From Kitasatospora albolonga (GTDB lineage Bacteria; Actinomycetota; Actinomycetes; Streptomycetales; Streptomycetaceae), in assembly GCA_002082585.1 (NCBI GenBank), contig CP020563.1, positions 2,102,001 to 2,166,000 on the forward strand: a DNA stretch of 64,000 nucleotides. Direction: 5' to 3'. The stretch's first letter is position 1. Every line of letters starts with the position of its first letter. Positions 45,127-54,548 of this stretch are shown here, piece by piece. Position numbers and translations under genes: made by a program. The notes below the pieces were generated by a model. The model did no database searches. It saw only the letters and a program-made list of their open reading frames with translations, and had not been told where the DNA came from.

Positions 45127-45260
45127 GGCTCCGGGCCTCCTCGCTCGCTGATGATCAGTACGGCTCATGCTAAGCCTTCGTGCCGGGCGGCCGGGTGGCG
45201 TTCGGCCCGGACCCCGGCCTCGGTCCAGCCCGTGTGCCCCGTACGCCCGCCGGGCTGTGT

Positions 45261-46004
45261 TCAGCCCCAGCGCCCCGTGCGCCCCAGCAGCAGCGCCGTC
45301 GCCGCCGTCCCCGCCGTGGACGTACGGAGCACGCTGCGGCCCAGCCGGTACGGGCGGGCGCCCGCCTCGGCGAAGGCGGCCAGCTCCTGCGGGGAGACCC
45401 CGCCCTCGGGGCCGACCACGAGCACGATCGTGCCGGTGGCGGGAAGTTCGGCGGTGGCGAGGGGGGTGCTGTCGTGGTCGCGGTCCTCGTGCAGCACCCC
45501 GGCGAAGTCGGCACCGGCCAGCAGGGCCACGACCTGCTTGGTCGTCATGGCCTCGGCCACCTCGGGGAAGCGCACCCGGCGGGACTGCTTGCCCGCCTCC
45601 CGGGCCGTACCGCGCCACTTCGCCAGGGACTTGGCGCCCCGGTCGCCCTTCCACTGGGTGATGCAGCGGGCGGCCTGCCACGGCACGATCGCGTCGACCC
45701 CGGTCTCGGTCATCGTCTCGACGGCCAGTTCGCCCCGGTCGCCCTTGGGGAGCGCCTGGACGACGGTGATCCGGGGCGCGGGCTCCGGCTCCTCCCGGAC
45801 GGCGTGGACCGTGACGGTCAGCCGGTCCTTGCCCTCGGCGGCCCGGACGGTGCCCTCCGCCCAGTGGCCGAGCCCGTCGGTGAGGACGACGTCCTCCCCG
45901 GGCTCCAGCCGCCGGACCGACACGGCGTGCCGCCCCTCGGGGCCGTCGAGGACGAACTCCCCTCCGGCCGGCATCCGTTCGACGACGAAGACCGGTGCGG
46001 TCAC
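45261..46004 (-). CDS. rsmE: 16S rRNA m3U1498 methyltransferase
   Basis: Methylates U1498 of 16S rRNA. 247 residues. N-terminal PUA-like part, then a SPOUT knot with GPEGGVSPQELAAFAEAG and LGRSVLRTSTAGTAA. The GTG at 46004 overlaps the upstream gene by 4 bases and has GGAG. DnaJ/hrcA lie upstream, the usual order in actinomycetes. Confidence 0.95.
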   Translation of the reverse strand: MTAPVFVVERMPAGGEFVLDGPEGRHAVSVRRLEPGEDVVLTDGLGHWAEGTVRAAEGKDRLTVTVHAVREEPEPAPRITVVQALPKGDRGELAVETMTETGVDAIVPWQAARCITQWKGDRGAKSLAKWRGTAREAGKQSRRVRFPEVAEAMTTKQVVALLAGADFAGVLHEDRDHDSTPLATAELPATGTIVLVVGPEGGVSPQELAAFAEAGARPYRLGRSVLRTSTAGTAATALLLGRTGRWG

Positions 46005-47074
46005 CGGGGGCTCCTCATGCTCAGGGCCGCCCTGGCGGCCTCCAGTTCGGCGGCGAGCAGCTCGATCAGCTCGGCGGCGGGCAGTTCGCGGGCCATCCGG
46101 TGGCCCTGCCCCGCCCACAGCGCCATGCCCTGGGCGTCCCCGGCCTTGGCGGCGGCCTGGCGCAGCCCGGTGGTCAGGTAGTGGACCTGGGGGTAGGCGG
46201 CGGGGGCGTACGGGCCGTGTTCCCGGACGAAGCGGTTGACCAGGCCGCGCGCGGGCCGCCCGGAGAAGGCGCGGGTCAGCTCGGTGCGGACGAAGAGCGG
46301 GTTGGTCAGGGCCTGCTTGTGCAGCAGGTGCGCCCCGGACTCGGGGCAGATGAGGAAGGCGGTGCCGAGCTGGGCGGCGTCCGCGCCCGCCGCGAGGACG
46401 GCGGCGATCTGGGAGCCGCGCATCAGGCCGCCGGTGGCGATGACCGGGATCTGCACGGTCTCGCGGACCTGGGTGACCAGGGTGAGCAGCCCGGTGCCGG
46501 TGTGGTCGGCCTGCGGGTCGTCGCGGTGGGTGGACTGGTGGCCGCCCGCCTCGACGCCCTGGACGCAGACGGCGTCGGCGCCCGCCCACTGGGCGCCCTG
46601 GGCCTCCTCGGCGGAGGTGACCGTCACGATGGTGTACGTCCCCGCCTTGGCGAAGGCGTCGAGCGTGTCGCGGGTGGGACAGCCGAAGGTGAAGGAGACC
46701 ACCGGAACGGGGTCCTCCAGCAGGATGGCGACCTTCGCCTCGTACCCGTCGTCGCCGCTGCTGTCGGGGTCGCCGAGCGGGGTCTCGTACCAGGCGGCCT
46801 CTCCGGCCAGCTGGTGGCGGTAGACCTCGACGGCGCTGGGGTCGGCCAGCGCGGGCTGCGGCATGAAGAGGTTGACGCCGAACGGCCCGCCGGTGAGCCT
46901 GCGCAGCTGTTTGATCTCGTTGTACATGCCGTCCGCCGTCTTGTACCCGGCGGCGAGGAAGCCGAGCCCGCCCGCCTCGGCGACGGCGGCGGCGAGCTGG
47001 GGTCCGGAAGCGCCGCCCGCCATGGGGGCCTGCACGATCGGATACCGGCAGAGATCGGTCAACGCGGAGGACAT
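46001..47074 (-). CDS. nitronate monooxygenase-like flavoprotein (NPD family)
   Basis: 357 residues, FMN-dependent TIM barrel. Start YPIVQAPMAGGASGPQLAAAV, VSFTFGCPTRDTLD, VQGVEAGGHQSTH (His-bearing active-site loop), and ATGGLMRGSQIAAVLAAGADAAQLGTAF with the phosphate loop. Family members oxidise nitronates or related substrates. Here the physiological substrate is unknown. Start ATG 47074; a weaker upstream start exists at 47101. Overlaps rsmE. Confidence 0.88.
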   Translation of the reverse strand: MSSALTDLCRYPIVQAPMAGGASGPQLAAAVAEAGGLGFLAAGYKTADGMYNEIKQLRRLTGGPFGVNLFMPQPALADPSAVEVYRHQLAGEAAWYETPLGDPDSSGDDGYEAKVAILLEDPVPVVSFTFGCPTRDTLDAFAKAGTYTIVTVTSAEEAQGAQWAGADAVCVQGVEAGGHQSTHRDDPQADHTGTGLLTLVTQVRETVQIPVIATGGLMRGSQIAAVLAAGADAAQLGTAFLICPESGAHLLHKQALTNPLFVRTELTRAFSGRPARGLVNRFVREHGPYAPAAYPQVHYLTTGLRQAAAKAGDAQGMALWAGQGHRMARELPAAELIELLAAELEAARAALSMRSPR

Positions 47075-47150
47075 GACCGCATCGTGCCACGTCCGCCGCA
47101 CAGGGCCGAATCAGCCAGCGTCCGGCGTGACCGGTTCTCCCGCCGAACGC

Positions 47151-47187
47151 CGCACCGCCCTCCGGTACGGGGCCGAAGGGCGGTGCG
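47151..47187 (-). terminator. terminator of the hrcA-dnaJ operon
   Basis: 11-base perfect arms (CGCACCGCCCT and complement) with a 15-base loop, 42 bases after the dnaJ stop. Confidence 0.65.
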
Positions 47188-47228
47188 GTGAAAGGCGGAA
47201 GCGGTGCGGTGAGAGGCGTGACAAGGGC

Positions 47229-48368
47229 TCAGCGGCCGTTGAAGGCGTCCTTCAGCCGGGAGAAGAGGCCCTGCTGACCTGGCTGGAACTGACCCAGGGG
47301 CCGCTCCTCGCCGCGCAGCTTGGCGAGCTCCCGCAGCAGCCGCTCCTGCTCCGCGTCGAGCTTGCTCGGCGTGATCACCTCGACGTGCACGATCAGGTCG
47401 CCCCGGCCGCCGCCGCGCAGGTGCGTGATGCCCCGCCCGTGCAGGGGCACGGACTGGCCGGACTGGGTGCCGGGCCGGATGTCGATCTCCTCGACGCCGT
47501 CCAGGGTCTCCAGCGGGCACTTGGTGCCGAGGGCCGCGGCCGTCATCGGGATGGTGACCGTGCAGTGCAGGTCGTCGCCGCGCCGCTGGAAGACGGAGTG
47601 CGGCAGCTCGTGGATCTCGACGTACAGATCGCCGGGCGGGCCGCCGCCGGGGCCGACCTCGCCCTCACCGGCGAGCTGGATGCGGGTGCCGTTGTCGACG
47701 CCCGCGGGGATCTTCACGGTGAGCGTGCGGCGCGAGCGGATACGGCCGTCACCGGCGCACTCCGGGCACGGCGTCGGCACGACCGTACCGAAGCCCTGGC
47801 ACTGCGGGCAGGGGCGCGAGGTCATGACCTGGCCCAGGAAGGACCGGGTGACCTGCGAGACCTCGCCCCGGCCGCGGCACATGTCGCAGGTCTGGGCGGA
47901 GGTGCCGGGGGCCGCGCCCTCGCCGCTGCAGGTGTTGCAGACGACCGCCGTGTCGACCTGGATGTCCTTGGTGGTGCCGAAGGCCGCCTCGGCGAGGTCG
48001 ATCTCCAGGCGGATCATGGCGTCCTGGCCGCGCCGGGTGCGCGAGCGGGGCCCGCGCTGCGAGGCCGTGCCGAAGAACGCGTCCATGATGTCGGAGAAGT
48101 TGCCGAAGCCGCCGGCTCCGAAACCGCCCGCGCCGCCGCCTCCGCCGTTGGCGGAGAGGGGGTCGCCGCCGAGGTCGTAGACCTGCTTCTTCTGCGGGTC
48201 CGAGAGCACCTCGTAAGCGGCGTTGATCTCCTTGAACCGCTCCTGGGTCTTCGGGTCCGGGTTGACATCCGGGTGCAGCTCGCGGGCGAGCCGACGGAAT
48301 GCCTTCTTGATCTCGTCCTGCGATGCGTCGCGGCGTACGCCGAGTACGGCGTAGTAGTCCGTGGCCAC
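47229..48368 (-). CDS. dnaJ2: chaperone DnaJ (type I, HrcA-controlled copy)
   Basis: 379 residues. J domain with HPD (LHPDVNPDP near residue 30), Gly-rich linker (GGGGGAGGFGAGGFG), four CxxCxGxG zinc repeats (CNTCSGEGA, CDMCRGRG, CPQCQGFG, CPECAGDG), and C-terminal substrate domains. Cochaperone of DnaK. Starts directly after hrcA (start GTG, 48368; hrcA stop at 48369), so it is a two-gene operon under CIRCE. Confidence 0.96.
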   Translation of the reverse strand: MATDYYAVLGVRRDASQDEIKKAFRRLARELHPDVNPDPKTQERFKEINAAYEVLSDPQKKQVYDLGGDPLSANGGGGGAGGFGAGGFGNFSDIMDAFFGTASQRGPRSRTRRGQDAMIRLEIDLAEAAFGTTKDIQVDTAVVCNTCSGEGAAPGTSAQTCDMCRGRGEVSQVTRSFLGQVMTSRPCPQCQGFGTVVPTPCPECAGDGRIRSRRTLTVKIPAGVDNGTRIQLAGEGEVGPGGGPPGDLYVEIHELPHSVFQRRGDDLHCTVTIPMTAAALGTKCPLETLDGVEEIDIRPGTQSGQSVPLHGRGITHLRGGGRGDLIVHVEVITPSKLDAEQERLLRELAKLRGEERPLGQFQPGQQGLFSRLKDAFNGR

Positions 48369-49385
48369 TTACGACTCCGCCAGGATCTGTCCGACGTAAC
48401 GTGCCACTGCGCGTACCGCTCCCATCGTTCCGGGGTAGTCCATGCGGGTCGGTCCGACCACGCCGAGTTTGGCGACTGCCTCGTCGCCCGAACCGTAGCC
48501 GACCGCGACGACGGACGTGGAGGTGAGCCCCTCGTGGGCGTTCTCGTGCCCGATCCGCACGGTCATGGCTGAGTCCGTGGCCTCACCGAGCAGCTTCAGC
48601 AGGACGACCTGCTCCTCCAGTGCTTCCAGCACCGGCCGGATCATCACAGGGAAGTCGTGCCCGAAGCGGGTGAGGTTGGAGGTGCCGCCGATCATCAGCC
48701 GCTCCTCCGTCTCCTCGACCAGGGTCTCGAGGAGGGTGGAAAGGACCGTGGAAACCGTTCCCCGGTCCTCGCTGTCGAAGGATTCCGGCAGCTCCCGCAC
48801 CAGCCGCGGGACATCCGCGAAGCGGCGTCCGACGACCCGGCTGTTGAGCCGGGCCCGCAGATCCGCGAGCGATGCCTCGCCGAAGGGCGCGGGGCAGTCG
48901 ATCATACGCTGTTCGACCCGGCCGGTGTCCGTGATCAGGACCAGCATCAGCCGGGCGGGGGCGAGCGAGAGCAGCTCCACGTGCCGCACCGTCGAACGGG
49001 TCAGCGAAGGGTACTGCACGACCGCGACCTGCCGGGTCAGCTGCGCGAGCAGCCGTACGGTCCGGCCGACCACGTCGTCGAGGTCGACCGCGCCGTCGAG
49101 GAAGTTCTGGATGGCCCGGCGCTCGGCCGAGGAGAGCGGCTTGACCCCGGCCAGCCTGTCGACGAAGAGGCGGTACCCCTTGTCGGTGGGGATGCGCCCC
49201 GCGCTCGTGTGCGGCTGCGCGATGAAGCCCTCGTCCTCCAGCACCGCCATGTCGTTGCGGACGGTCGCCGGGGAGACCCCCAGCTGGTGCCGCTCGGTGA
49301 GCGCCTTGGAGCCGACGGGCTCCTCGGTGCCGACATAGTCCTGGACGATGGCGCGCAGCACTTCGAGTCTGCGTTCACTGAGCAT
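48369..49385 (-). CDS. hrcA: heat-inducible repressor HrcA
   Basis: Represses class I heat-shock genes by binding CIRCE; GroEL keeps it active. 338 residues. N-terminal winged HTH ([36 protein letters not shown]) and GAF-like dimer domain. The ATG at 49385 has GGAGG at 8 bases. Self-controlled through the CIRCE at 49422-49448. Confidence 0.97.
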   Translation of the reverse strand: MLSERRLEVLRAIVQDYVGTEEPVGSKALTERHQLGVSPATVRNDMAVLEDEGFIAQPHTSAGRIPTDKGYRLFVDRLAGVKPLSSAERRAIQNFLDGAVDLDDVVGRTVRLLAQLTRQVAVVQYPSLTRSTVRHVELLSLAPARLMLVLITDTGRVEQRMIDCPAPFGEASLADLRARLNSRVVGRRFADVPRLVRELPESFDSEDRGTVSTVLSTLLETLVEETEERLMIGGTSNLTRFGHDFPVMIRPVLEALEEQVVLLKLLGEATDSAMTVRIGHENAHEGLTSTSVVAVGYGSGDEAVAKLGVVGPTRMDYPGTMGAVRAVARYVGQILAES

Positions 49386-49421
49386 CGCGCACACCTCCAG
49401 CTGTGTTCTCCCGGTGCCTGT

Positions 49422-49448
49422 CTGGCACTCGGTGCGTACGAGTGCCAG
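49422..49448. promoter_or_regulatory. CIRCE operator
   Basis: CTGGCACTC-N9-GAGTGCCAG, the 9-base inverted repeat of CIRCE (consensus TTAGCACTC-N9-GAGTGCTAA, two changes per arm). Located 37 bases upstream of the hrcA start. Confidence 0.9.
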
Positions 49449-49548
49449 CTACTCACCGGTCAGTGTACGGGGGTGGGGTGGGGCCGGGGCAAGGGTGACC
49501 GGCCACGCCGCCGCCGGTGGGTGCGGGCCGTCCCGATAGCGTCGTCCC

Positions 49549-50280
49549 ATGGACGCTTCTTGGGAAGACTTCGGCTGGGAGCGGTTGGGCCACGGTATCG
49601 GGCGGCGGCGCCTGCCGGGCTGGGACGCCACGGTGGCGCTGGTGGCCGGGGCCGACGGGGTGCTGCTGTACGACACGGGCTCAACCCTGCGCGAGGGCGT
49701 CGAGCTGCGGAGGCAGGCCGAGGCGCTGCTCGGCCGGAGGGTGACGCATATCGCACTGAGCCACCCCCACTTCGATCATGTGCTGGGTACGGCGGCGTTC
49801 GCGGGCGCACAGGTGTACGGGGCCGTGGGCATCGCCGCCCTGCTGCGGCGCTCGGCGGACGAGCTGGGCGCCTCGGCGGTCCGCCACGGGCTCACCGAGG
49901 AGGAGGCCCACCTGGCGGTGGACACGCTGGTGGTGCCGCACCACGAGGTGACCGGCGAGTGGACGCTCGACCTGGGCGGCGGCCGTCAGGTCCTGCTGGC
50001 CAACGTGGGCCCGGGGCACAGCGGCCACGACCTCGTGGTGCTGGTCCCGGGTGCGGACGGGGAGCCTCCGGTGGTGTTCTGCGGGGACCTGGTGGAGGAG
50101 TCCGGCGAGCCGCAGGCGGGCGGGGACGCGGTCACCTCGCGCTGGCCCGCGGCGCTGGACCGGCTGCTGGAGCTGGGCGGCGAGGGCGCGCTGTACGTAC
50201 CGGGGCACGGGGCGGTGGTGGACGCGGCGTTCGTCCGGGCGCAGCGGGGGGCGCTGGCGGAGCGGTTAGGGGCGGGGTGA
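49549..50280 (+). CDS. metallo-beta-lactamase-fold hydrolase
   Basis: 243 residues. HPHFDHVLGT at residues about 71-80 is the HxHxDH zinc motif, with GPGHSGHD and VFCGDLVEE for the second metal site and PGHGAVV for the last histidine. A general MBL-fold hydrolase; lactonase, thioesterase or glyoxalase roles cannot be told apart. Starts at the ATG 49549, on the opposite strand to hrcA. Confidence 0.9.
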   Translation: MDASWEDFGWERLGHGIGRRRLPGWDATVALVAGADGVLLYDTGSTLREGVELRRQAEALLGRRVTHIALSHPHFDHVLGTAAFAGAQVYGAVGIAALLRRSADELGASAVRHGLTEEEAHLAVDTLVVPHHEVTGEWTLDLGGGRQVLLANVGPGHSGHDLVVLVPGADGEPPVVFCGDLVEESGEPQAGGDAVTSRWPAALDRLLELGGEGALYVPGHGAVVDAAFVRAQRGALAERLGAG

Positions 50281-50331
50281 GGGTGCGCGGGGCTGGGGTG
50301 GGGTGAGGTGAGGTGAGGCGAGGCGGGGGGC

Positions 50332-50422
50332 TTCGGGGTGAAGTGACGGTCTTCGGGGCGGGACGAGGGTTCGCGGGGGCGGCGTGACGTTCCTCGGGGT
50401 GAAGTGTCGATCTTCGGGGTGG
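50332..50422. repeat. pair of 31-base direct repeats between MBL and DUF3097 genes
   Basis: TTCGGGGTGAAGTGACGGTCTTCGGGGCGGG-like unit at 50332 is repeated with few changes at 50392. A run of GGTGAGGTGAGG-type repeats precedes it (50301-50330). Confidence 0.5.
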
Positions 50423-50443
50423 CGCGCGGATTATCGTCGGCGC

Positions 50444-51265
50444 ATGCGCAGCTACCAGCCGGACCTGACCCCGCCGTGGAAGAGGTCCGCCCCCGTGCCC
50501 GAGGTCCCCGCCGAACCCGATCTGGTCGTGGAGGAGGTCGCCAGCGGCTTCTGCGGGGCGGTGATCCGCTGCGAGAAGACGGCCCAGGGGCCCACGGTGA
50601 CCCTGGAGGACCGGTTCGGCAAGCACCGGGTCTTCCCGATGGAGCCGCGCGGCTTCCTGCTGGAGGGCAAGGTGGTCACCCTGGTCCGCCCGGCCCCCGG
50701 CGGTCCGGTGCGTCCGGCCCGTACGGCCTCCGGTTCGGTGGCGGTGCCCGGGGCGCGGGCCCGGGTGGCGCGGGCGGGGCGGATCTATGTGGAGGGCCGG
50801 CACGACGCGGAGCTGGTCGAGCGGGTGTGGGGCGACGACCTGCGGATCGAGGGCGTGGTCGTGGAGTACCTGGAGGGCATCGACGACCTCCCGGCGATCG
50901 TCGGGGAGTTCGGACCCGGGCCGGACGCGCGGCTCGGGGTGCTGGTGGACCACCTGGTGGCCGGTTCCAAGGAGTCCCGGATCGCGGCGCGGGTCTCGGA
51001 CCCGCATGTGCTGGTGGTGGGCCACCCGTACATCGACGTGTGGGAGGCGGTGAAGCCGTCGTCGGTGGGGATCGGCGCGTGGCCGGTGGTGCCCCGGGGC
51101 CAGGACTGGAAGACGGGGGTGTGCCGGGCGCTGGGGTGGCCGGAGAACACCGGGGCGGCCTGGCAGCACATCCTGTCCAAGGTGCACAGCTACAAGGACC
51201 TGGAGCCGCAGCTGCTCGGCAGGGTCGAAGAGCTGATCGACTTCGTGACCGCCGTACCGGACTGA
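50444..51265 (+). CDS. DUF3097 family protein
   Basis: 273 residues, actinobacterial family of unknown function with a Toprim-like core. Start YQPDLTPPWKRSAPVPEVPAEPDL and the later IYVEGRHDAELVERVWGDDLRIEG (the Toprim-like acidic motif), DHLVAGSKES and DPHVLVVGHPYIDVWEAVKP. Toprim folds cut or seal nucleic acids, so an RNA/DNA role is a possibility. Start at the ATG 50444. Adjacent to hemW. Confidence 0.9.
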   Translation: MRSYQPDLTPPWKRSAPVPEVPAEPDLVVEEVASGFCGAVIRCEKTAQGPTVTLEDRFGKHRVFPMEPRGFLLEGKVVTLVRPAPGGPVRPARTASGSVAVPGARARVARAGRIYVEGRHDAELVERVWGDDLRIEGVVVEYLEGIDDLPAIVGEFGPGPDARLGVLVDHLVAGSKESRIAARVSDPHVLVVGHPYIDVWEAVKPSSVGIGAWPVVPRGQDWKTGVCRALGWPENTGAAWQHILSKVHSYKDLEPQLLGRVEELIDFVTAVPD

Positions 51266-51283
51266 GTCAGCGGGGGCCGGGGC

Positions 51284-52516
51284 TCAGTCCACCAGGTCCC
51301 GCACCACGGCGTCGGCCAGGAGGCGCCCGCGCAGGGTGAGGACCGCGCGGCCCTCCTCGTACGGTCCGCTCTCCAGCAGTCCGTCGGCCAGGGCGCGGCG
51401 GGAGGCGGCGAGGCCGTCGGGTTTGAGGAGGGTGAGCGGGCAGCCCTCACGGAGGCGGAGCTCCAGCAGGATGCGCTCGACCCGGCGGTCCTCCTCGGCG
51501 AGGATCTCCCGCCCGGCGCCCGGTGAGCGGCCCTCGGCCAGCGCCTGGGCGTACGCGCCCGGGTGCTTCACGTTCCACCAGCGGACGCCGCCGACGTGGC
51601 TGTGGGCGCCGGGGCCCGCGCCCCACCAGTCGGCGCCGCGCCAGTACAGCTCGTTGTGGAGGCAGCGGCCGGCCTCGGTGGTGGCCCAGTTGGAGACCTC
51701 GTACCAGTCGAACCCGGCGGCGGCGAAAGCCTCGTCCGCGATCAGATAGCGGTCGGCGTGCGCGTCGTCGTCGGTCATGGGGATCTCGCCGCGCCGGATG
51801 CGGCGGGCGAGCTGGGTGCCCTCCTCCACGATGAGCGCGTACGCGGAGACATGGTCGGGGCCCGCGCCGATCGCCGCGTCCAGGGTGGCCCGCCAGTCGT
51901 CGTCGGACTCGCCGGGGGTGCCGTAGATCAGGTCGAGGTTGACGTGGTCGAAGCCCGCCGCCCGGGCCTCCGCCACACATGCCTCGGGGCGGCCGGGGGT
52001 GTGCGTACGGTCCAGGATCTTCAGGACGTGCTGCTTGGCGCTCTGCATCCCGAAGGAGACCCGGTTGAAGCCGCCCTCGCGCAGGGCGGAGAGATAGGCC
52101 GGGCCGACGGACTCCGGGTTGGCCTCGGTGGTGATCTCCGCGTCCTCCGCGAGCCCGAACTCCTCCTTGATCGACGCCAGCATCCGTACGAGATCGGCGG
52201 CGGGGAGCAGCGTGGGGGTGCCGCCGCCGACGAAGACCGTACGGACGGGGCGCGGGTCGTCGCCGAGGACCTTGCGGGCCTGGCGGACCTCCTCGATCAG
52301 GTGGGCGGCGTAGTTGTCGCGGGAGGCGAGGGCGCCGCCGGAGCCGCGCAGCTCGGTGGCGGTGTAGGTGTTGAAGTCGCAGTAGCCGCAGCGGGTGGCG
52401 CAGTACGGGACGTGCAGGTAGAAGCCGAGCGGGCGGTCGGCTGCGCCTTCCAGGGCGTGGCGGGGCAGCGCCCCGTCGTCGGGCACGGGCTCACCATCGG
52501 GCAGTACGGAAGGCAT
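51284..52516 (-). CDS. hemW: radical SAM heme chaperone HemW
   Basis: 410 residues. YCATRCGYCDFN is the CxxxCxxC cluster motif for the [4Fe-4S]-SAM site, after LGFYLHVPY. The HemW HTH-like C-terminal domain (REGCPLTLLKPDGL) replaces the extra coproporphyrinogen oxidase part. Earlier annotated as HemN-like; in HemW the role is delivering heme. ATG at 52516 chosen; one at 52525 is nearby. Confidence 0.9.
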   Translation of the reverse strand: MPSVLPDGEPVPDDGALPRHALEGAADRPLGFYLHVPYCATRCGYCDFNTYTATELRGSGGALASRDNYAAHLIEEVRQARKVLGDDPRPVRTVFVGGGTPTLLPAADLVRMLASIKEEFGLAEDAEITTEANPESVGPAYLSALREGGFNRVSFGMQSAKQHVLKILDRTHTPGRPEACVAEARAAGFDHVNLDLIYGTPGESDDDWRATLDAAIGAGPDHVSAYALIVEEGTQLARRIRRGEIPMTDDDAHADRYLIADEAFAAAGFDWYEVSNWATTEAGRCLHNELYWRGADWWGAGPGAHSHVGGVRWWNVKHPGAYAQALAEGRSPGAGREILAEEDRRVERILLELRLREGCPLTLLKPDGLAASRRALADGLLESGPYEEGRAVLTLRGRLLADAVVRDLVD

Positions 52517-52583
52517 ACCGACCATTGTCGCTCGCCCCGGAGACGTTTCGGTCCGCGTGCCGGTGCGGGCGTCGGTCCGGGCG

Positions 52584-54548
52584 TCAGTCCGCGTGCAGGA
52601 CCAGCAGCGCCACGTCGTCGTCCGGGGGCCGCTCGGCGAACTCGTGGACCGCCCGCCGGATGCGGTCCGCCGTGGCGTCGGCGGGCAGCCCGGCGCATCC
52701 GGCGAGGACCCGGGCCAGCCCGTCCCCGTCGTCGAACATCAGCGGGCCCGACCGCCGCTCGGTCACCCCGTCGGTGACGCAGAGCAGGGTGTCCCCGGGC
52801 GCCAGGTCGAAGGTCTGGCTCTCGTACGCCACGTCCTCCACCACTCCGAGGAGCACCTGCGGCTCGGCGGCCGGGCGTACGGAGCCGTCGGGGCACAGCA
52901 GCAGCGGCAGCGGGTGGCCCGCGCTGGCCACCGTGCAGCGGACGCCCCCGCCGGGGAGCGGCACGACCTCCCCGTACAGCAGGGAGAGGAACCGCGACTG
53001 CGAGCCGTCGTGCAGCTGCTGGCCCCCGGCGGCGGCGACCATCAGGGCGGCGGCCTCGGCGGCCTCCATGGCGTCGTCGAGCAGCAGCCGGTTGAGCCGG
53101 TCCAGCACCTCGCCGACGCCGAAGCCCTCGCGGGAGAGCAGCCGGAGCCAGGGGCGGGCGAGGCCGGTGACGACGGCGGCCTCGGGGCCGGAGCCCTGGA
53201 CGTCACCGAGGACGAAGCACCAGCGGTCGCCGGGGCAGGGGAAGATGTCGTAGAAGTCGCCGCCGACCACGCCGTCGTCGCTCGGTTCGTAGACGAGGGA
53301 GCTGGTGACGCCGGGGATCTCCGCGACCTTGCTGGGGAGCAGGCCGCGCTGGAGGATGCGGCTGATGGTGGCCTGCCGGGTGTAGGCGCGGGCGGCGCCG
53401 ACGGCGAGGCCGAGGCGGCGGACGAAGTCCTCGATGAGCGAGGCGACGGCTTCCGGGACCCGGGCGACGCCCTCCCGGCCGACGAGCACGGTCCCGAGCG
53501 CCCGGCCCGCCGCCGTGATCCGGAAGGCGAGGGCGGCGCCGTCGCGGCCGCCGGGGTGCGGAGCCTCCCCGGCGGGGTGCGCGGGCCACGGCACGGGGAC
53601 GGGTACGGGACCGGAGCCGACGCCCGCCGGGAGGCGGAGCGGCTCCCGCTCCAGGGCCGTGCGCAGGGGCTCCGTACCGGTCTCGTCGCTGTGCCAGACC
53701 CGGGCGAGCCGGGGTTCGGCGCCCGGTCCGCCGCCCTCGGCCTCCAGCCAGATCGCGCACCAGTCGGCGAGGCGGGGCACCAGCAGCTGGCCCGCTATGG
53801 CGGCCACCAGGTCCTCGTCCAGCTGCCCGGCGAGCAGGTCGGACGCCTCGGCGAGGAAGGCCGGAGCACCCCGGCTGTCCCAGACGGTGTCGTCGCGCTC
53901 GGTGCGCCGGGCGGCGGGGGCGAGGATCTCGGCGGCGCGCAGGCCGCGCCGGAGGGCGTCCCGGTCGGGCGGGGCGGGCGGGTCGCTCCAGTCGTCGACG
54001 GGGAGGCGGGCCCAGACGGTCTTGAGGCCGGTGCGGTAGGTGATGCCCCAGGACTCGGCGAGGGTGGCGACGAGCTGGAGGCCCCGGCCGTACTCGGCGG
54101 GGTCGGGGAGACCGACGGGTGCCTCGGTCTCCGTACGGGCCGGGTCCCCGGCCGCCGCCCCGGGCTCGTCGGCGCCCACCGGGCGGGCCGGGTGGTGGTC
54201 GGTGACCTCCAGGACGAGGGCGGCGGACGGCTCGTCGCCGCCCTCCTCCTCCAGCCTCAGGACCAGGTCGACCGTGGTCCCGGCGTGCACGACGGCGTTG
54301 GTGACCAGCTCGTTGGTGACGGTCACGGCGTCGTCGGCGAGCCGGTCGCTGAAGCCCACGGCGGCGGGCACCCCGAGCCCGGTCCACTCCGCGAGCGCGG
54401 CCCGTACGAACCGGCGGGCGGCGGACGGGGCGAGCGGTATCCCGGGCAGGCTGGTGCGGCTGGCCGGGCGCGGGCCGGGCGAGCGCCCGGCACCGGTGGC
54501 GGTGCCGGGACGCTGCACGGTGTCCCGCTGCAAGGGAATGGGCCCCAC
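52584..54548 (-). CDS. SpoIIE-type PP2C phosphatase with HATPase and GAF domains
   Basis: 654 residues. Order: an RsbW-like HATPase domain (about residues 35-170, with DDAVTVTNELVTNAVVHAG and GRGLQLVATLAESWG), a GAF-like sensor region (about 215-385), and a C-terminal SpoIIE/PP2C domain (about 400-654, with GGDFYDIFPCPGDRWCFVLGDVQGSG and CVTDGVTERR). Such proteins control anti-sigma/anti-anti-sigma phosphorylation. Kinase-like and phosphatase domains in one chain suggest bidirectional control. The GTG at 54548 has GGAG at 7 bases. A 65-codon in-frame upstream extension is Arg-rich and rejected. Confidence 0.9.
   Translation of the reverse strand: MGPIPLQRDTVQRPGTATGAGRSPGPRPASRTSLPGIPLAPSAARRFVRAALAEWTGLGVPAAVGFSDRLADDAVTVTNELVTNAVVHAGTTVDLVLRLEEEGGDEPSAALVLEVTDHHPARPVGADEPGAAAGDPARTETEAPVGLPDPAEYGRGLQLVATLAESWGITYRTGLKTVWARLPVDDWSDPPAPPDRDALRRGLRAAEILAPAARRTERDDTVWDSRGAPAFLAEASDLLAGQLDEDLVAAIAGQLLVPRLADWCAIWLEAEGGGPGAEPRLARVWHSDETGTEPLRTALEREPLRLPAGVGSGPVPVPVPWPAHPAGEAPHPGGRDGAALAFRITAAGRALGTVLVGREGVARVPEAVASLIEDFVRRLGLAVGAARAYTRQATISRILQRGLLPSKVAEIPGVTSSLVYEPSDDGVVGGDFYDIFPCPGDRWCFVLGDVQGSGPEAAVVTGLARPWLRLLSREGFGVGEVLDRLNRLLLDDAMEAAEAAALMVAAAGGQQLHDGSQSRFLSLLYGEVVPLPGGGVRCTVASAGHPLPLLLCPDGSVRPAAEPQVLLGVVEDVAYESQTFDLAPGDTLLCVTDGVTERRSGPLMFDDGDGLARVLAGCAGLPADATADRIRRAVHEFAERPPDDDVALLVLHAD

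Noticed and set aside
50301..50422. possible CRISPR-like repeat array
   Set aside because: Units are only 5-31 bases, irregular, lack spacers, and no cas genes are nearby.
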